Shown here piece by piece: positions 26,258 to 35,596 of a stretch of DNA of 46,756 nt (position 1 is its first letter; every line of letters starts with the position of its first letter). A program made the translations under genes and the position numbers. The DNA is from Saprospiraceae bacterium (GTDB lineage: Bacteria > Bacteroidota > Bacteroidia > Chitinophagales > Saprospiraceae), in contig JABSSL010000041.1 of assembly GCA_013214355.1 (NCBI GenBank), positions 1-46,756 of the forward strand, written 5' to 3'. The notes below the pieces were generated by a model. It ran no database searches, had not been told where the DNA came from, and was given only the letters and a program-made list of their open reading frames with translations.

Positions 26258-26370
26258 GGCGAGAACGATTTTAGTCAAAGTTCAGGATCTCCTCGAAAAT
26301 AAGACTTTTTTAAGAGCTTTTTTTCGGTGTATTTCTTGAAAATGTGCAGCAGCTTTACGGAAAAAAGAAA

Positions 26371-27825
26371 ATGACCAAGACTGTTTTACTGACTAGCATT
26401 TTACTCTTCCTCACTGCTACTTGCGAACAAAAAGGGGCAAATGAAAAATCCCTAGAGAAATTGGACAAATTACTTAGTTCTGCTGAAGCACAAGGCCTTT
26501 CTGGCTCCGTCTTGCTCATGGAGAAGGATTCCATGATTTATTATAGAGGCTTAGGATTTGCTGACCAAGACGACCAGGTCAAGAACGGGATCAAGACCAT
26601 TTATCCTTTCGGTTCTATTGTGAAAGACTATACTAAGGCCTTGATTTTTCAGGCTGTCCTCGCCGGAAAGTTAAGCCTGGAGCAAAAGCTTATCGACTTC
26701 TTTCAGGATGTTCCCAAGGATAAAGCATCCATCACTATTGCTCAACTGATTCAACATCGTGCTGGTCTAGCCAGTTATCATGATGCGGGTCCATCGGATA
26801 TTCCAGCCGACTTACATCAAATGACCAAAGCGGAAGCGCTTGAAATCATCTTTACTAAGCCGCTCAAGTTAGCCCCCGGGGAAGATTACAGATATTCCAA
26901 TTCGGGCTATACACTGCTAGCCTTTATTCTCGAAAAGGTTACTAGCAATAGCTTTGAAGAACTTTGCGAACAACAGATTTTCAAGGCTGCCGGGATGAAA
27001 CAAACTGATTTTTATGCCAGCCCAAAATGGCAGAGTAAGGACGTAGCCATAGGTTATGGAAATAGCGCCTTTGGGGTCAAAAACTCACCCTTCTACTGGC
27101 CTAGAAATCCGATGCCTATTTTCGGTAATGGCGGGGTTGCCGGCACGCTGAGTGACTTGTATCGGAGTAGCAAGTTTCTACATAGCTTACGAGTAAACAA
27201 TCCTGAATTAGAAGCGCTTTATCAGCAGTTGAAAGATGAGCAGGAACCACCCTCCTCCAATCTTGTAGGTTCTGCTGGCGGGAATGATTTGGGTTTTGTT
27301 GCCGTCACTTTCGGGCGCTTGAAAGAGGATCAGTATTTGTTGTTCGCTTCTAACAATAGTACGGATGGCGTCGAAGACATTGATCTGCTTCGCAGAATCT
27401 TGATACTCGGATTTGATTTTGATCTGGCTGAAGTCGTTCCGGGTGCATTTGCAGATGATGAAGTAGAAGGTGATTACGAATATGTTGCTAAAGGAGACAG
27501 CCATTGGGGTTTGCCAGGAGGTAAAAGATGGCTGAGCGTGGAAGCCTTTTTGAATTCAATCAATAAGCTGGAGAGTGAAACGGTCGAGACTTTGTATAAA
27601 GAACATCTCACCGCTTCTCATCAAGAGAAGTACGATCAGGAGGAATTTCGGCAAGTAGTCGAGACTTGGCATCAAGGAGCTCCATTTGAAGTAGAAACGG
27701 TACTAGTGGACAATGAAGAAGTTACCTTAGGGCTAATCAACAGACAGGGTAAAAGTCTGACTTTCGTCCTATCTTTGAGCAGGGCATCAAAGCCTTTAAT
27801 CGATGCCATTAAGCTCAAACCCTAA
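26371..27825 (+). CDS. Serine hydrolase, beta-lactamase class C-like
   Basis: This 484-residue exported hydrolase belongs to the serine beta-lactamase/penicillin-binding-like family (Pfam Beta-lactamase), a group that includes esterases and D-peptidases. The S-x-x-K nucleophile pair is S82-IV-K85 and the Y-x-N motif is Y175-S-N177. The conserved IAQLIQHRAGL stretch lies between them. The N-terminus (MTKTVLLTSILLFLTATCEQKG) looks like a lipoprotein signal, although ATC is not an ideal lipobox. A C-terminal region after about 370 contains a separate repeat-like domain of unknown role. ATG at 26371 is preferred to GTG at 26344. It is divergent from the winged-helix regulator and only 5 bp upstream of the DUF5990 gene. 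Confidence 0.85.
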   Translation: MTKTVLLTSILLFLTATCEQKGANEKSLEKLDKLLSSAEAQGLSGSVLLMEKDSMIYYRGLGFADQDDQVKNGIKTIYPFGSIVKDYTKALIFQAVLAGKLSLEQKLIDFFQDVPKDKASITIAQLIQHRAGLASYHDAGPSDIPADLHQMTKAEALEIIFTKPLKLAPGEDYRYSNSGYTLLAFILEKVTSNSFEELCEQQIFKAAGMKQTDFYASPKWQSKDVAIGYGNSAFGVKNSPFYWPRNPMPIFGNGGVAGTLSDLYRSSKFLHSLRVNNPELEALYQQLKDEQEPPSSNLVGSAGGNDLGFVAVTFGRLKEDQYLLFASNNSTDGVEDIDLLRRILILGFDFDLAEVVPGAFADDEVEGDYEYVAKGDSHWGLPGGKRWLSVEAFLNSINKLESETVETLYKEHLTASHQEKYDQEEFRQVVETWHQGAPFEVETVLVDNEEVTLGLINRQGKSLTFVLSLSRASKPLIDAIKLKP

Positions 27826-27830
27826 TATTC

Positions 27831-28268
27831 ATGGCAGAACTTCTGAACTTACAGCTGGCCTGTTCCAACTTTCCTGGCCTTCCTTTTGAAGGCCGGGCTG
27901 CTGTCTATCTCGGAATACAGTACAAACAAGAAATTCAAGAAGAAACCCCTGCAACTGTTCCAGAAAAAGTTTTTGAGTGCCGGGTTAAGGTGACCGAAGG
28001 CAAAGATGGGCTACCTAATTTTACGGGCCCTTATGTATTTGGAAAAACAGGCGATAAGTTTCTCTACCTGGTTTGGTTTATAAAAACTGACATTGGGAAC
28101 GAAGGCTTCAGACGCGCCAAGATTAAACTTAAGGATCTAGCCTGGGAACAAATCCGCCAAGCCATCATTGAGCAGCAGCCCATCCAGGCAAAGATCAATT
28201 TGACTGATGCCAAGGGAGGGCCCATTTGTGCTAGCCTGAAACCTCCCTATATTCAATGGACGAAGTGA
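27831..28268 (+). CDS. DUF5990 family protein
   Basis: This 145-residue soluble protein has no signal peptide. The pattern fits DUF5990: an opening strand (LNLQLACSNFPGLPFEG), a central FECRVKV followed by GLPNFTGPYVFGKTGDKFLYLVWF, and a late LKDLAWEQIRQAI. Members of that family are small beta-rich proteins without assigned function. The start lies 5 bp after the serine hydrolase stop, so the two are almost certainly co-transcribed. It ends 11 bp from the convergent SDR gene. I do not infer a role in hydrolase function, only likely shared expression. Confidence 0.8.
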   Translation: MAELLNLQLACSNFPGLPFEGRAAVYLGIQYKQEIQEETPATVPEKVFECRVKVTEGKDGLPNFTGPYVFGKTGDKFLYLVWFIKTDIGNEGFRRAKIKLKDLAWEQIRQAIIEQQPIQAKINLTDAKGGPICASLKPPYIQWTK

Positions 28269-28279
28269 AAAGCCACTAA

Positions 28280-29065
28280 TTACTTCGCCGTCCAGCCACC
28301 ATCCACGGTAACCATAGAGCCAACCATATAAGTTGCGGCAGCACTAGCCAAAAAGATCGCGGCACCTTGTATTTCTGGCAACTCTCCCCATCGGGCTAGA
28401 GCCGTCGCACCAACAATAAATTTCTTGGCTTCGGGCGTGCCTGCAATCGGAATATTCATCTCAGTAAGAAAGGGACCGGGGCAAATCGCATTGACATTGA
28501 TGTTATGAGCAGCCAATTCCAAGCCTAGCGCTCGAGTCATCTGGACCACTGCACCCTTACTGGCCGTATAGGGCGTTCGGTTAGCCAAGCCCACTAAGCC
28601 AAGTGTACTGGCAATATTAATGATCTTCCCCCCCTGCTGAGCCTTCATAAATGGGGTGACAGCGCGGGAGCAAAGCCAAGTCCCATTGACATTTACATCC
28701 ATTACTTTGTTGAAATCATCGGTGGTGAGTTCATCAATCGCACCTCTAATGTTGATCCCGGCGCTATTGATTAGAATATCGATCCGCCCAAAGGCATCCA
28801 TAGTCGCTTGGGCCATGGCTTCGGTTTCTGCTTGCTCCGTAACATTGGTAGCATAGGCCTTGGCAGGCACGCCGTAGATTTCCGCAATTTTGGCAGCCGC
28901 AGCCTCGCCTTCGGCCTTGTTGCGATTTACGATCATGATGCTAGCTCCCGCCGAAGCCAGTCCTTCTGCCATCGCCAACCCTAGTCCCTTGGAGCCTCCC
29001 GTGATGATAGCGACTTGCCCGGAGAGGTCAAATAGTTTAATGCCTGGTAATGTTGGTTCTTCCAT
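28280..29065 (-). CDS. SDR family NAD(P)-dependent oxidoreductase
   Basis: This classical short-chain dehydrogenase of 261 residues would oxidise or reduce an alcohol, sugar or keto acid with NAD(P). The cofactor loop is TGGSKGLG (22-29) and the structural NSAG is at 100-103. The catalytic set is S153 (IAS), Y166 and K170 in YTASK. The C-terminal GGWTAK is typical. The NRN after the second strand gives no strong preference for NAD or NADP. The likely substrate is a sugar acid or alcohol, as with gluconate 5-dehydrogenase-like SDRs, but this is only a guess from the family. It lies downstream of palindromic element 3 and may be transcribed from within or beyond it. Confidence 0.9.
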   Translation of the reverse strand: MEEPTLPGIKLFDLSGQVAIITGGSKGLGLAMAEGLASAGASIMIVNRNKAEGEAAAAKIAEIYGVPAKAYATNVTEQAETEAMAQATMDAFGRIDILINSAGINIRGAIDELTTDDFNKVMDVNVNGTWLCSRAVTPFMKAQQGGKIINIASTLGLVGLANRTPYTASKGAVVQMTRALGLELAAHNINVNAICPGPFLTEMNIPIAGTPEAKKFIVGATALARWGELPEIQGAAIFLASAAATYMVGSMVTVDGGWTAK

Positions 29066-29087
29066 TTTGTATTGCTTAAAGTCTTTA

Positions 29088-29269
29088 GAGTATGTTTAAA
29101 ATTAATTTCTGCCGGCCGGTAGGCGGGCTTTCACTAATATGAAAGCCTCTCTTTGCCGGGCTTCAGCTAATTATTGGGCCGTATCTTCCGGATATGCCCC
29201 AATAATGGAGCTTCGCGCGGCTGTGAGATCCATTTCATATTACAAGAAAAACTAAATTTAAACATACTC
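29088..29269. repeat. MITE-like palindromic element 3
   Basis: This 182-bp element has ends GAGTATGTTTAAAATTA and TAAATTTAAACATACTC, an inverted repeat with one mismatch over 17 bp. The flanks are TTA on the left (29085-29087) and TTG on the right (29270-29272). The centre holds a strong hairpin around CGTATC-TTCC-GGATAT with ATTGGG-rich arms, a core shared with element 4. It lies between the dehydrogenase gene stop and the SDR gene start. It has no coding capacity. See the findings for the family argument. Confidence 0.78.
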
Positions 29270-29277
29270 TTGGTTCT

Positions 29278-31800
29278 TTATTCCATTGAAAGCTGTTGCA
29301 GCTCTTCCGCTTTCCAGGGTACTACTTTCCCTTGTGATTGTACTCTTGTTTTCCCCACGAGTCCTCGTTTAACTGGCCCGGCCTGGTGTCCCCACTCATT
29401 GCGAATATAGGTTAAAATTGCTGCAATATGCGCATCATCAACTACCGAATGAGACGGCATAACGGGCAGTATATCGGGCGCGTCGTATCGCCTGCCATTT
29501 ACTTCCAAGGGACCTTCCATGCCGTGCAAGAGGATCAGGGATAATTTTCGTGCATCTCCTAATACCCACTCCGATTGAACCAAGGGGGGCCCAAAACGCT
29601 TAATACCTTGTCCATCTGTACCATGACATCCTGCACAAATCGATAAATACTGCTGCCTTCCACTGGCAAATTGCTTCAAATCCTCCTTGTCTAACAAGTT
29701 CGTTGCTTTTGCGATCGTTTTATCCTCTATTTTACCAGGCCAACTCAGGCCTTTGGTCAGTGTGGCGATTTGACGCTGCCAAGCAGGAGGTTGCGCCCCT
29801 TGTTGTTGTACTAATTTAGGAGTACTTCCCAGTTTAATCGGTTGATCTTGTGCGAGTCCAGCTTGGACCGCCAAGCCGCTCAGCATAACTTCTGCATACC
29901 TATTCCCTCCTGGCAAGTGTAGGGCTATATAATTTAGCATTTCTTGTATATCCGTTGGATTACCTCTTCGAAACCTAGCTGCGGCAAGCAGTTCTATAAA
30001 AATTTCTTTGGTCTCTTCCTGCAGCTGCCTAGTCGGGTTTTCCAGAAGGGTTTGTAGTAAAAGGTGCTCAATCTCGCTAGAGCTGCTCATCACGGCATCT
30101 CTGATTAGGGCCTCCGCTCCGTAAGTCTCCATCATCAGCAAAATTACCTTTAGTTTTTCTTGCGGTGCCAGCGCTGCTGAACTCAAAGCCAGTTGTAACC
30201 CCAAAGTCGGTGAGGCTGCTTTTGCTGCCTGAATCATTTCCTGACCAATTTGCTGCTGTAATTCTGGATCTGCCTTCAGAGCAACCTCCAATAATCTTAG
30301 TGCGTGGGCTTTAACCACCTCATTTGGATCCTGCTGCCAGATGGACCTAGCCAATTCCGGTTTTAAGGCACCTAACCCTTCCAAGGTCCAAAGTGCTTGC
30401 AGTCGCCCTTGCCAGGTATTAGCGGTGCTGGCCAACTGCTCTATTAGAGGAATGGTTTCCGACGACTTTGCTTCCACTAAAATACGTTGTGCCACATCGC
30501 GATACCATCCATCGTCATGATTCAAGAAAGGCACATAGTCCGCCGCACCCAAACTTGCCAGTGAAGTGGCGGTAGCTGTCGAACTTTCGGTAGATGAAAT
30601 ACGCCAAATACGTCCCTTACGTACCGGTTGATCCAGTTTTCGGGTTAGGATTTGTTCGCGCAGATAGGGCGTCATATAGGCGCCATGCTGGACGATCCCT
30701 CGATACATATCCGCTACGTATAGGGCTCCATCTGGACCTGAAGTAAGTGCGACTGGGCGAAATCGCTCGTCTGAAGAGGCCAGGAATTCTTGACCGGGAT
30801 TTGGGTCATGGGCAAATAAATTAAATCCACTTCCTTGTACCACATTTCGTTTTATCAAGTTGCCGGTAGGCTCACAGACAAAGGCGTTTCCTCGGTAGGC
30901 TTCGGCCAGGCCCGTTCCTCGGAAGACGAAAGGTGAGCAAGCGGAAGTAAACTCAATCAATCGGCCTTCCTCATCCAAGGTCCCGGGGATGTAGCCACGA
31001 TTGATAGCAGGATTAGTTCGGATGGGAAAGATCCGTCGATCGATGGTGAGACCGTGATCAATTCCAGTACTAGCTTCGTGAAAGGGGTTGCGAGACAAGG
31101 TATTTGGCGGAACTAAATCCGCATGTAGTTGCGACCAATTATAATTATAAAATAGACGCCCCTGATCATCATGGGAAATGCCCCATTGGCCTCTAAATTC
31201 CGTTTTTTCTTTCACCCATTGCCCTTCTACTCTTTTGTAGCGTGAAGTAGCCTTAGCATTGTAATACCAATTGTCCATCCCTCGCCAAAGGCCATTCGGG
31301 GAATGCTCAGGTAGTCCACTTTCCCCATAGATTGAATCTACGAGTACCCTGCCTTCTGCGATTCCATCTCCGTCTATATCCTTATAAAACCATAAGGGCT
31401 TTTTCTCCGCAATCAACACACCATCCGACAAAACCGCAATGGCTCTTGGCATCACCAAACTATCGGCAAAAACGCGACGTTGATCCATCCGACCATCCTG
31501 GTCTTGATCAGATAGGACCACAACCCTACCATTGGGAAGTTCCTCCCCTTCCATATCGATATTCATCATATAGCCGCGCATTTCCACCACCCACAATTGT
31601 CCTTTTTCATCAAAGGTGATTGCTACGGGTTCCTCAATCATCGGCTCTGCCGCAACTAGCTCAATTTTGAGGCCTTCTTCTAGTTGAAAATGCGCCATCG
31701 ATTCCTCCGGAGAAAGGGCTGGAGAAGGGCCCTTTTCGCAAGCCAAAAACAGGCTGGTAACCCATAAAAATATGAGCTTTAATTTTTGATTGGCTTTCAT
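29278..31800 (-). CDS. Cytochrome c-fused membrane-bound dehydrogenase (PVC-type)
   Basis: This 840-residue lipoprotein has C21 as the likely lipidated residue (LFLAC). The N-terminal half is a beta-propeller of the PVC-type putative membrane-bound dehydrogenase family (TIGR02604-like): EEPVAITFDEKGQLWVVEMRG, GPDGALYVADMYRG. An alpha-helical HEAT-like stretch occupies about 440-680. A C-terminal c-type cytochrome follows, with CAGCH starting at C722 and axial Met candidates in LPVMPSH. Such proteins are thought to oxidise sugars or similar compounds and pass electrons to haem, but the substrate is unknown. The gene is transcribed away from the divergent alpha/beta hydrolase gene, with only 51 bp between the starts. 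Element 3 lies directly downstream. Confidence 0.85.
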   Translation of the reverse strand: MKANQKLKLIFLWVTSLFLACEKGPSPALSPEESMAHFQLEEGLKIELVAAEPMIEEPVAITFDEKGQLWVVEMRGYMMNIDMEGEELPNGRVVVLSDQDQDGRMDQRRVFADSLVMPRAIAVLSDGVLIAEKKPLWFYKDIDGDGIAEGRVLVDSIYGESGLPEHSPNGLWRGMDNWYYNAKATSRYKRVEGQWVKEKTEFRGQWGISHDDQGRLFYNYNWSQLHADLVPPNTLSRNPFHEASTGIDHGLTIDRRIFPIRTNPAINRGYIPGTLDEEGRLIEFTSACSPFVFRGTGLAEAYRGNAFVCEPTGNLIKRNVVQGSGFNLFAHDPNPGQEFLASSDERFRPVALTSGPDGALYVADMYRGIVQHGAYMTPYLREQILTRKLDQPVRKGRIWRISSTESSTATATSLASLGAADYVPFLNHDDGWYRDVAQRILVEAKSSETIPLIEQLASTANTWQGRLQALWTLEGLGALKPELARSIWQQDPNEVVKAHALRLLEVALKADPELQQQIGQEMIQAAKAASPTLGLQLALSSAALAPQEKLKVILLMMETYGAEALIRDAVMSSSSEIEHLLLQTLLENPTRQLQEETKEIFIELLAAARFRRGNPTDIQEMLNYIALHLPGGNRYAEVMLSGLAVQAGLAQDQPIKLGSTPKLVQQQGAQPPAWQRQIATLTKGLSWPGKIEDKTIAKATNLLDKEDLKQFASGRQQYLSICAGCHGTDGQGIKRFGPPLVQSEWVLGDARKLSLILLHGMEGPLEVNGRRYDAPDILPVMPSHSVVDDAHIAAILTYIRNEWGHQAGPVKRGLVGKTRVQSQGKVVPWKAEELQQLSME

Positions 31801-31851
31801 TTTGCTTTGTTTTGCTCTAGAATCAAGTTAGTCAAAAAATATTATTCCAAG

Positions 31852-33552
31852 ATGAAATACCGACTCATAATCAAAAACTTAGCGATCCCTTTTGCCTGCA
31901 TGCTGCTGTTCGTTATGCCACCTTTATCCGGTCAGACTTATCAAAGCGGCCCGCAGGTGCTATCCTTTTATTCAGCAGTAGATGATACAGAGCAACCTTA
32001 TGCCCTGTACCTTCCCAAAAGTTATGAAGAAGGCAAGCAGTACCCTTTTGTGGTTATGCTACACGGCGCCGGATCAAATCACCGGCTTGCGCTGAAAAGG
32101 GTCTTTGGAAAAAGCAATAAAGAGGGGGAGACGGATGTAGAAGCTTCTCGGTATTTCCCAGATTGGAAAGATCGAGATTACATTGTGGCCAGCCCCTTAG
32201 CCAGAGGGACCATGGGATATCAAGGAATAGCAGAGCAGGATGTAATGGACATGATTGCCGATGTGAAGTCACGTTTTGCTGTCGATGAAAATAGAACCTA
32301 TCTAACTGGTTTGTCGATGGGTGGTGGTGGAACCTTATGGATGGGTTTAAGCTACCCTGATATGTGGGCAGCAATAGCTCCGGTTTGCCCAGCGCCACCA
32401 GAGGGTTCCGAGGCCAAGGCAGCCAATGCTTATAACTTCCCGGTGCGTTTCTTTCAAGGAGGAGCGGATCCCGTCGTCCCAGCAGCTGGTACACAGAAGT
32501 GGGTAGCCAATATGAAGCAAGCAGGGGTTCGGACTAGTTATGACGAATATCCCGGTGTGCAACACGACAGTTGGGTACAGGCTTACGAGGGGGGGCAAGT
32601 TTTTGATTGGTTTGATCAATTTATCCGAAATGCGAACCCCATTCACGTCAAATTCAGTACAGGGACCTACCAGCACAACAAAGCCTATTGGGTCCAGATA
32701 GATGCATTCCCTCCCAATACTACAGGGAAATTAGAAGCAAAATTCGTCGATCAAAATCAGATTGAGATCAAAACATCAAACCTCCTTGGCCTTACCCTAA
32801 ATCTAACTGATCACCCTAAGTTTTCGGACCGAAAGGGTGTATTTCTGTCCATTGATGGAATGCCCGTCAAAGCCAAAGCGGAAGGCGGTAAAATATCCGT
32901 CAGGAAAGATGGAAAAAGGTGGGTTAAGGGAATGCCAAATGCCGAAGCCCCATTCACTAAGCGGAAGGGAGAGGAAGGTCCTATGACTGCGGCAATCATG
33001 GACCGACATGTATACGTTTACGGAACGGCTGACAATCCCACGGAAGAGGTACTACAAGCGCGGAAAGCAGCGGCCGAGAAAGCTGCGAATTGGTCATTTT
33101 ACCGGGGAGAATTTATGGGAAGAATCATGGTCTTTCCTCGGGTCTTAACGGATAAGGAAGTTAGGCCTTCAGATCTAGCAGAAGCCAATCTAATTCTTTT
33201 TGGAGATAAGGGTACCAATGCTGTGATCCAACAGTTAAGTGACGAATTACCCATCGAATTAACGGATGCCTCCGGAGATTTAGGTTTGGCCTATGTTTAT
33301 CCTCGTAATGGTCATTACATACTCATCAATTCTGGCCTATCGATCTTCGATGCGCCAGCATCCAAAAAGGAAATCAGTCCTTGGGTGCGCTTTTCCGCCC
33401 CTCCCATCTTGTATGCCTTAATGAAGTTTGATGACTATGTGCTGTTCGATCAGGAAAGGGTCTTAACGGAAGGGTTCTTTGACAATACTTGGCAATTAGA
33501 TGATCAATCCAAAGAGGCTTTTCTAAAGACCGGGAAGATCAACCTGAAATAA
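31852..33552 (+). CDS. Secreted alpha/beta hydrolase, carboxylesterase-like
   Basis: This 566-residue protein has a signal peptide (MKYRLIIKNLAIPFACMLLF through LSGQ). The N-terminal 260 residues form an alpha/beta hydrolase of the prolyl-oligopeptidase/polyhydroxybutyrate-depolymerase type: HGAG oxyanion loop (71-74), nucleophile S155 in GLSMGG, D206 and H238. The C-terminal 300 residues start with a beta-rich part (IHVKFSTGTYQHNKAYWV) and then RHVYVYGTAD, a module seen attached to such esterases. ATG at 31852 is chosen because the signal begins there; the frame opens earlier, inside the divergent gene's start. A hairpin terminator follows. The ester it cleaves is unknown. Confidence 0.83.
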   Translation: MKYRLIIKNLAIPFACMLLFVMPPLSGQTYQSGPQVLSFYSAVDDTEQPYALYLPKSYEEGKQYPFVVMLHGAGSNHRLALKRVFGKSNKEGETDVEASRYFPDWKDRDYIVASPLARGTMGYQGIAEQDVMDMIADVKSRFAVDENRTYLTGLSMGGGGTLWMGLSYPDMWAAIAPVCPAPPEGSEAKAANAYNFPVRFFQGGADPVVPAAGTQKWVANMKQAGVRTSYDEYPGVQHDSWVQAYEGGQVFDWFDQFIRNANPIHVKFSTGTYQHNKAYWVQIDAFPPNTTGKLEAKFVDQNQIEIKTSNLLGLTLNLTDHPKFSDRKGVFLSIDGMPVKAKAEGGKISVRKDGKRWVKGMPNAEAPFTKRKGEEGPMTAAIMDRHVYVYGTADNPTEEVLQARKAAAEKAANWSFYRGEFMGRIMVFPRVLTDKEVRPSDLAEANLILFGDKGTNAVIQQLSDELPIELTDASGDLGLAYVYPRNGHYILINSGLSIFDAPASKKEISPWVRFSAPPILYALMKFDDYVLFDQERVLTEGFFDNTWQLDDQSKEAFLKTGKINLK

Positions 33553-33562
33553 TAACCTAGCT

Positions 33563-33596
33563 CCAACTGGAGAGGATTCGGTTCCTCTCCCGTTGG
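33563..33596 (+). terminator. Hairpin terminator after the alpha/beta hydrolase
   Basis: CCAACTGGAGAGG (from 33563) pairs with CCTCTCCCGTTGG (to 33596) with only small bulges, and CTTT follows. It starts 10 bp after the stop codon. Confidence 0.75.
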
Positions 33597-33726
33597 GCTT
33601 TCCCCATCTGAACCCTACCTTTTCAAAAAAAGAAGAAAAAGTTTAGTCAGATTGAGTACAAAAGCAAAACGGCTGACTTATGCAATAAAACCTTTCCGTA
33701 TAGCAAGACCAATACCTTTTCTTTTC

Positions 33727-33885
33727 GAAGTTGTTTAAAAATGTCTCACTGGCCGCGATGAAGCTCTTTTTAACTCACTCTTCGGTTTTTTATCGCCACG
33801 TAGCGCTGCTATGTGACTCAAAAAAACCTCAATTGAGTCAAAAATCATCTACATTTCGACTCAGCAGACATTCTTAAACAACTTC
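33727..33885. repeat. MITE-like palindromic element 1
   Basis: This 159-bp element has ends GAAGTTGTTTAAAAATGTCT and AGACATTCTTAAACAACTTC, which match in 19 of 20 positions as an inverted repeat. The flanks are TTC (33724-33726) and TTA (33886-33888). On the minus strand its interior lines up with element 2: CAATTGAGG, then TTTTTTGAG, AGCAGCGCTA(C/T)GTG(G/A)CGA and AAAAAACCGA(A/G)GAGTG. It lies upstream of the haloperoxidase gene and has no coding capacity. Confidence 0.82.
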
Positions 33886-33911
33886 TTACTGGAGCTCCAA
33901 CTAACTCGGAA

Positions 33912-33931
33912 TTCACTGTGCATTCAGTGAA
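33912..33931. promoter_or_regulatory. Palindrome upstream of the haloperoxidase (operator candidate)
   Basis: TTCACTG-TGCATT-CAGTGAA is a perfect 7-bp inverted repeat ending 35 bp before the preferred start of the haloperoxidase gene. A dimeric regulator could bind there, or it could form a small RNA hairpin. Confidence 0.35.
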
Positions 33932-33966
33932 GTTTACATCCTATTTTGAAAACTAAAAAAGTTCGT

Positions 33967-35400
33967 ATGCAATACCATCAAATCAGGTTATTGGCTTGTT
34001 TTGCTTTCCTTATTCTAATGTTTCAATCCTGTACCAAGGATGAACCCTTCGATTTGTCAGATAGCAGTACCGAAGAACTACGTAATGATAATCAAGATGG
34101 GCGTGATCAGCGCTCCGCTAATAGACTCGTGGAAACTGAGAGTGAAATTACCCTAGCTTGGATGGACTTATTCCTGGAGATAGAGCGATATGCTGCTGGA
34201 ATGCGCCCCAATGCCTCAGCACGGGCCATTGCCTATATTCATTTAGCAGCTTATGAAACTGGACTTCCAGCCATGCCTGATTTTCAATCCAACCAAGAAC
34301 GTCTCCGCGGGTTGAACTTCAGGAGGCCAGCAAGTGGTCAAGGCATCAATTGGGAGATCGCGTTAAACGCTAGCTACGCGGCAAGCACGCGGCACTTTCT
34401 TCTGAACATTGATCCAGCGCTAGAAAACAGGATCGATGAACTCGAAATCAAGCTCCATGCGCAATTTAGCGCTCAAACCTCTCCACAGGATCTGGAGGCC
34501 TCTAGCCATTGGGGCAATAGTGTAGCTCAAGCAGTGATTGCCTATAGTCAGACCGACGCAGAAGCAGAGGCCCAAGTACAGGATCCTCAACCTCATTCCT
34601 ACACCCCTCCAAGCGGTCAAGGGTATTGGACCTTTTCTGCCGAACCCGAAAGAGCCCTGTTCCCCTATTGGGAAAAGGTGAGAACCTTTGTCATATCCCC
34701 AGCGGAAACAACTGCCATTCCCCCCATCACCTACAGCGAAGACCCCAGCAGCGAGTACTATCAGCAAATGCAGGAGGTTTACGAGAGTAATAAGGATGCA
34801 AGAACTGCGGATGGAGAAGATCTTTGGATAGCCGAATTTTGGAGCGATGATGTGGAAGGTCTAACCTTTAGTCCGCCCGCCCGCCAGGTTTCCATTGCGC
34901 GCCAACTGATCGATCAATTTGATCTTAATTTGGAGGAGGCATTATATCTAAATCTCAAGCTGGGCTTCGCCTTAAATGATGCGGCCGTATCAGCCTGGAA
35001 ATATAAATATCAATTCATGGTAATGCGGCCGAATGTGTATATCCACGAATTCATTGATCCGGATTTCCAAACTAATTTGTATCGGCTTATTCCCTGGCCA
35101 AACCCAACTTTCCCCAGTTACCCTTCCGGCCACTCCTGTTTTGCCTCGGCAGCAGGAGGCGTATTTATCGATTTCCTGGGTAATGAGGTGAATTTTACGG
35201 ATCGATCGCATGAAGGAAGAACGGAATTCCGAGGAGCAGCTCGCACCTTCGCCACGGTGGAAGAATTTGCTGAAGAAAATGCCTTTTCGAGGATACCGCT
35301 CGGTGTACATATGCGAATGGATTGCTCTGAGGGCTTACGACTCGGCTATGAAATTGCTGATGCGATCAATGATTATCGACTAAGAAGAAGGAAAGGTTAA
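33967..35400 (+). CDS. Vanadium-dependent haloperoxidase, PAP2 superfamily lipoprotein
   Basis: This 477-residue exported protein begins MQYHQIRLLACFAFLILMFQSC with lipobox FQSC. All three vanadate-binding motifs are visible: K345 with RP (R354-P355), P-S-G-H-S at 386-390 with H389, and SRIPLGVH with R442 and H448. The same core is shared by vanadium haloperoxidases and type 2 acid phosphatases; the length and arrangement favour haloperoxidase. These enzymes oxidise halide with hydrogen peroxide and halogenate organic matter, or make hypohalite. The second domain (100-340) is helical. An ATG at 33967 is preferred to TTG at 33946. Element 1 and a palindrome lie upstream, and a hairpin follows the stop. 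Confidence 0.88.
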   Translation: MQYHQIRLLACFAFLILMFQSCTKDEPFDLSDSSTEELRNDNQDGRDQRSANRLVETESEITLAWMDLFLEIERYAAGMRPNASARAIAYIHLAAYETGLPAMPDFQSNQERLRGLNFRRPASGQGINWEIALNASYAASTRHFLLNIDPALENRIDELEIKLHAQFSAQTSPQDLEASSHWGNSVAQAVIAYSQTDAEAEAQVQDPQPHSYTPPSGQGYWTFSAEPERALFPYWEKVRTFVISPAETTAIPPITYSEDPSSEYYQQMQEVYESNKDARTADGEDLWIAEFWSDDVEGLTFSPPARQVSIARQLIDQFDLNLEEALYLNLKLGFALNDAAVSAWKYKYQFMVMRPNVYIHEFIDPDFQTNLYRLIPWPNPTFPSYPSGHSCFASAAGGVFIDFLGNEVNFTDRSHEGRTEFRGAARTFATVEEFAEENAFSRIPLGVHMRMDCSEGLRLGYEIADAINDYRLRRRKG

Positions 35401-35442
35401 CCTCTTCGGAAATAGAAGAACTCCAGCTATATAAAGTCAAGG

Positions 35443-35471
35443 TCAGCCATCCTTAGATTTGCGATGGCTGA
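35443..35471 (+). terminator. Hairpin terminator after the haloperoxidase
   Basis: TCAGCCATC (35443-35451) pairs perfectly with GATGGCTGA (35463-35471), 42 bp after the haloperoxidase stop. Confidence 0.65.
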
Positions 35472-35596
35472 TCTACTTTAGTCAACTAGCATTGACTCTC
35501 CCGATGCATGGTACTCACTGCTCGATTTTCCCCTCCCACTTCAGATTACAGGCATAACCTAATAGCTGCTCCTAACTTGCAGCAAAACCCTACATC

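Larger units (their letters stand above)
33553..33966. other. Intergenic region with terminator, element 1 and palindrome
   Basis: This 414-bp spacer contains the terminator at 33563-33596, MITE-like element 1 at 33727-33885 and the palindrome at 33912-33931. I see no gene in it. Confidence 0.7.

Noticed and set aside
26278-26278. TTG as the start of the winged-helix regulator
   Set aside because: An ATG lies 7 codons further in with the conserved domain intact after it.
32054-32494. 146-codon antisense ORF within the alpha/beta hydrolase gene
   Set aside because: It overlaps a well-supported gene on the other strand and its composition is typical of a shadow frame.
33927-33966. TATTTTG as a -7 box for the haloperoxidase
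   Set aside because: The spacing inside the box is one base short of TAnnTTTG and no -33 element was found.
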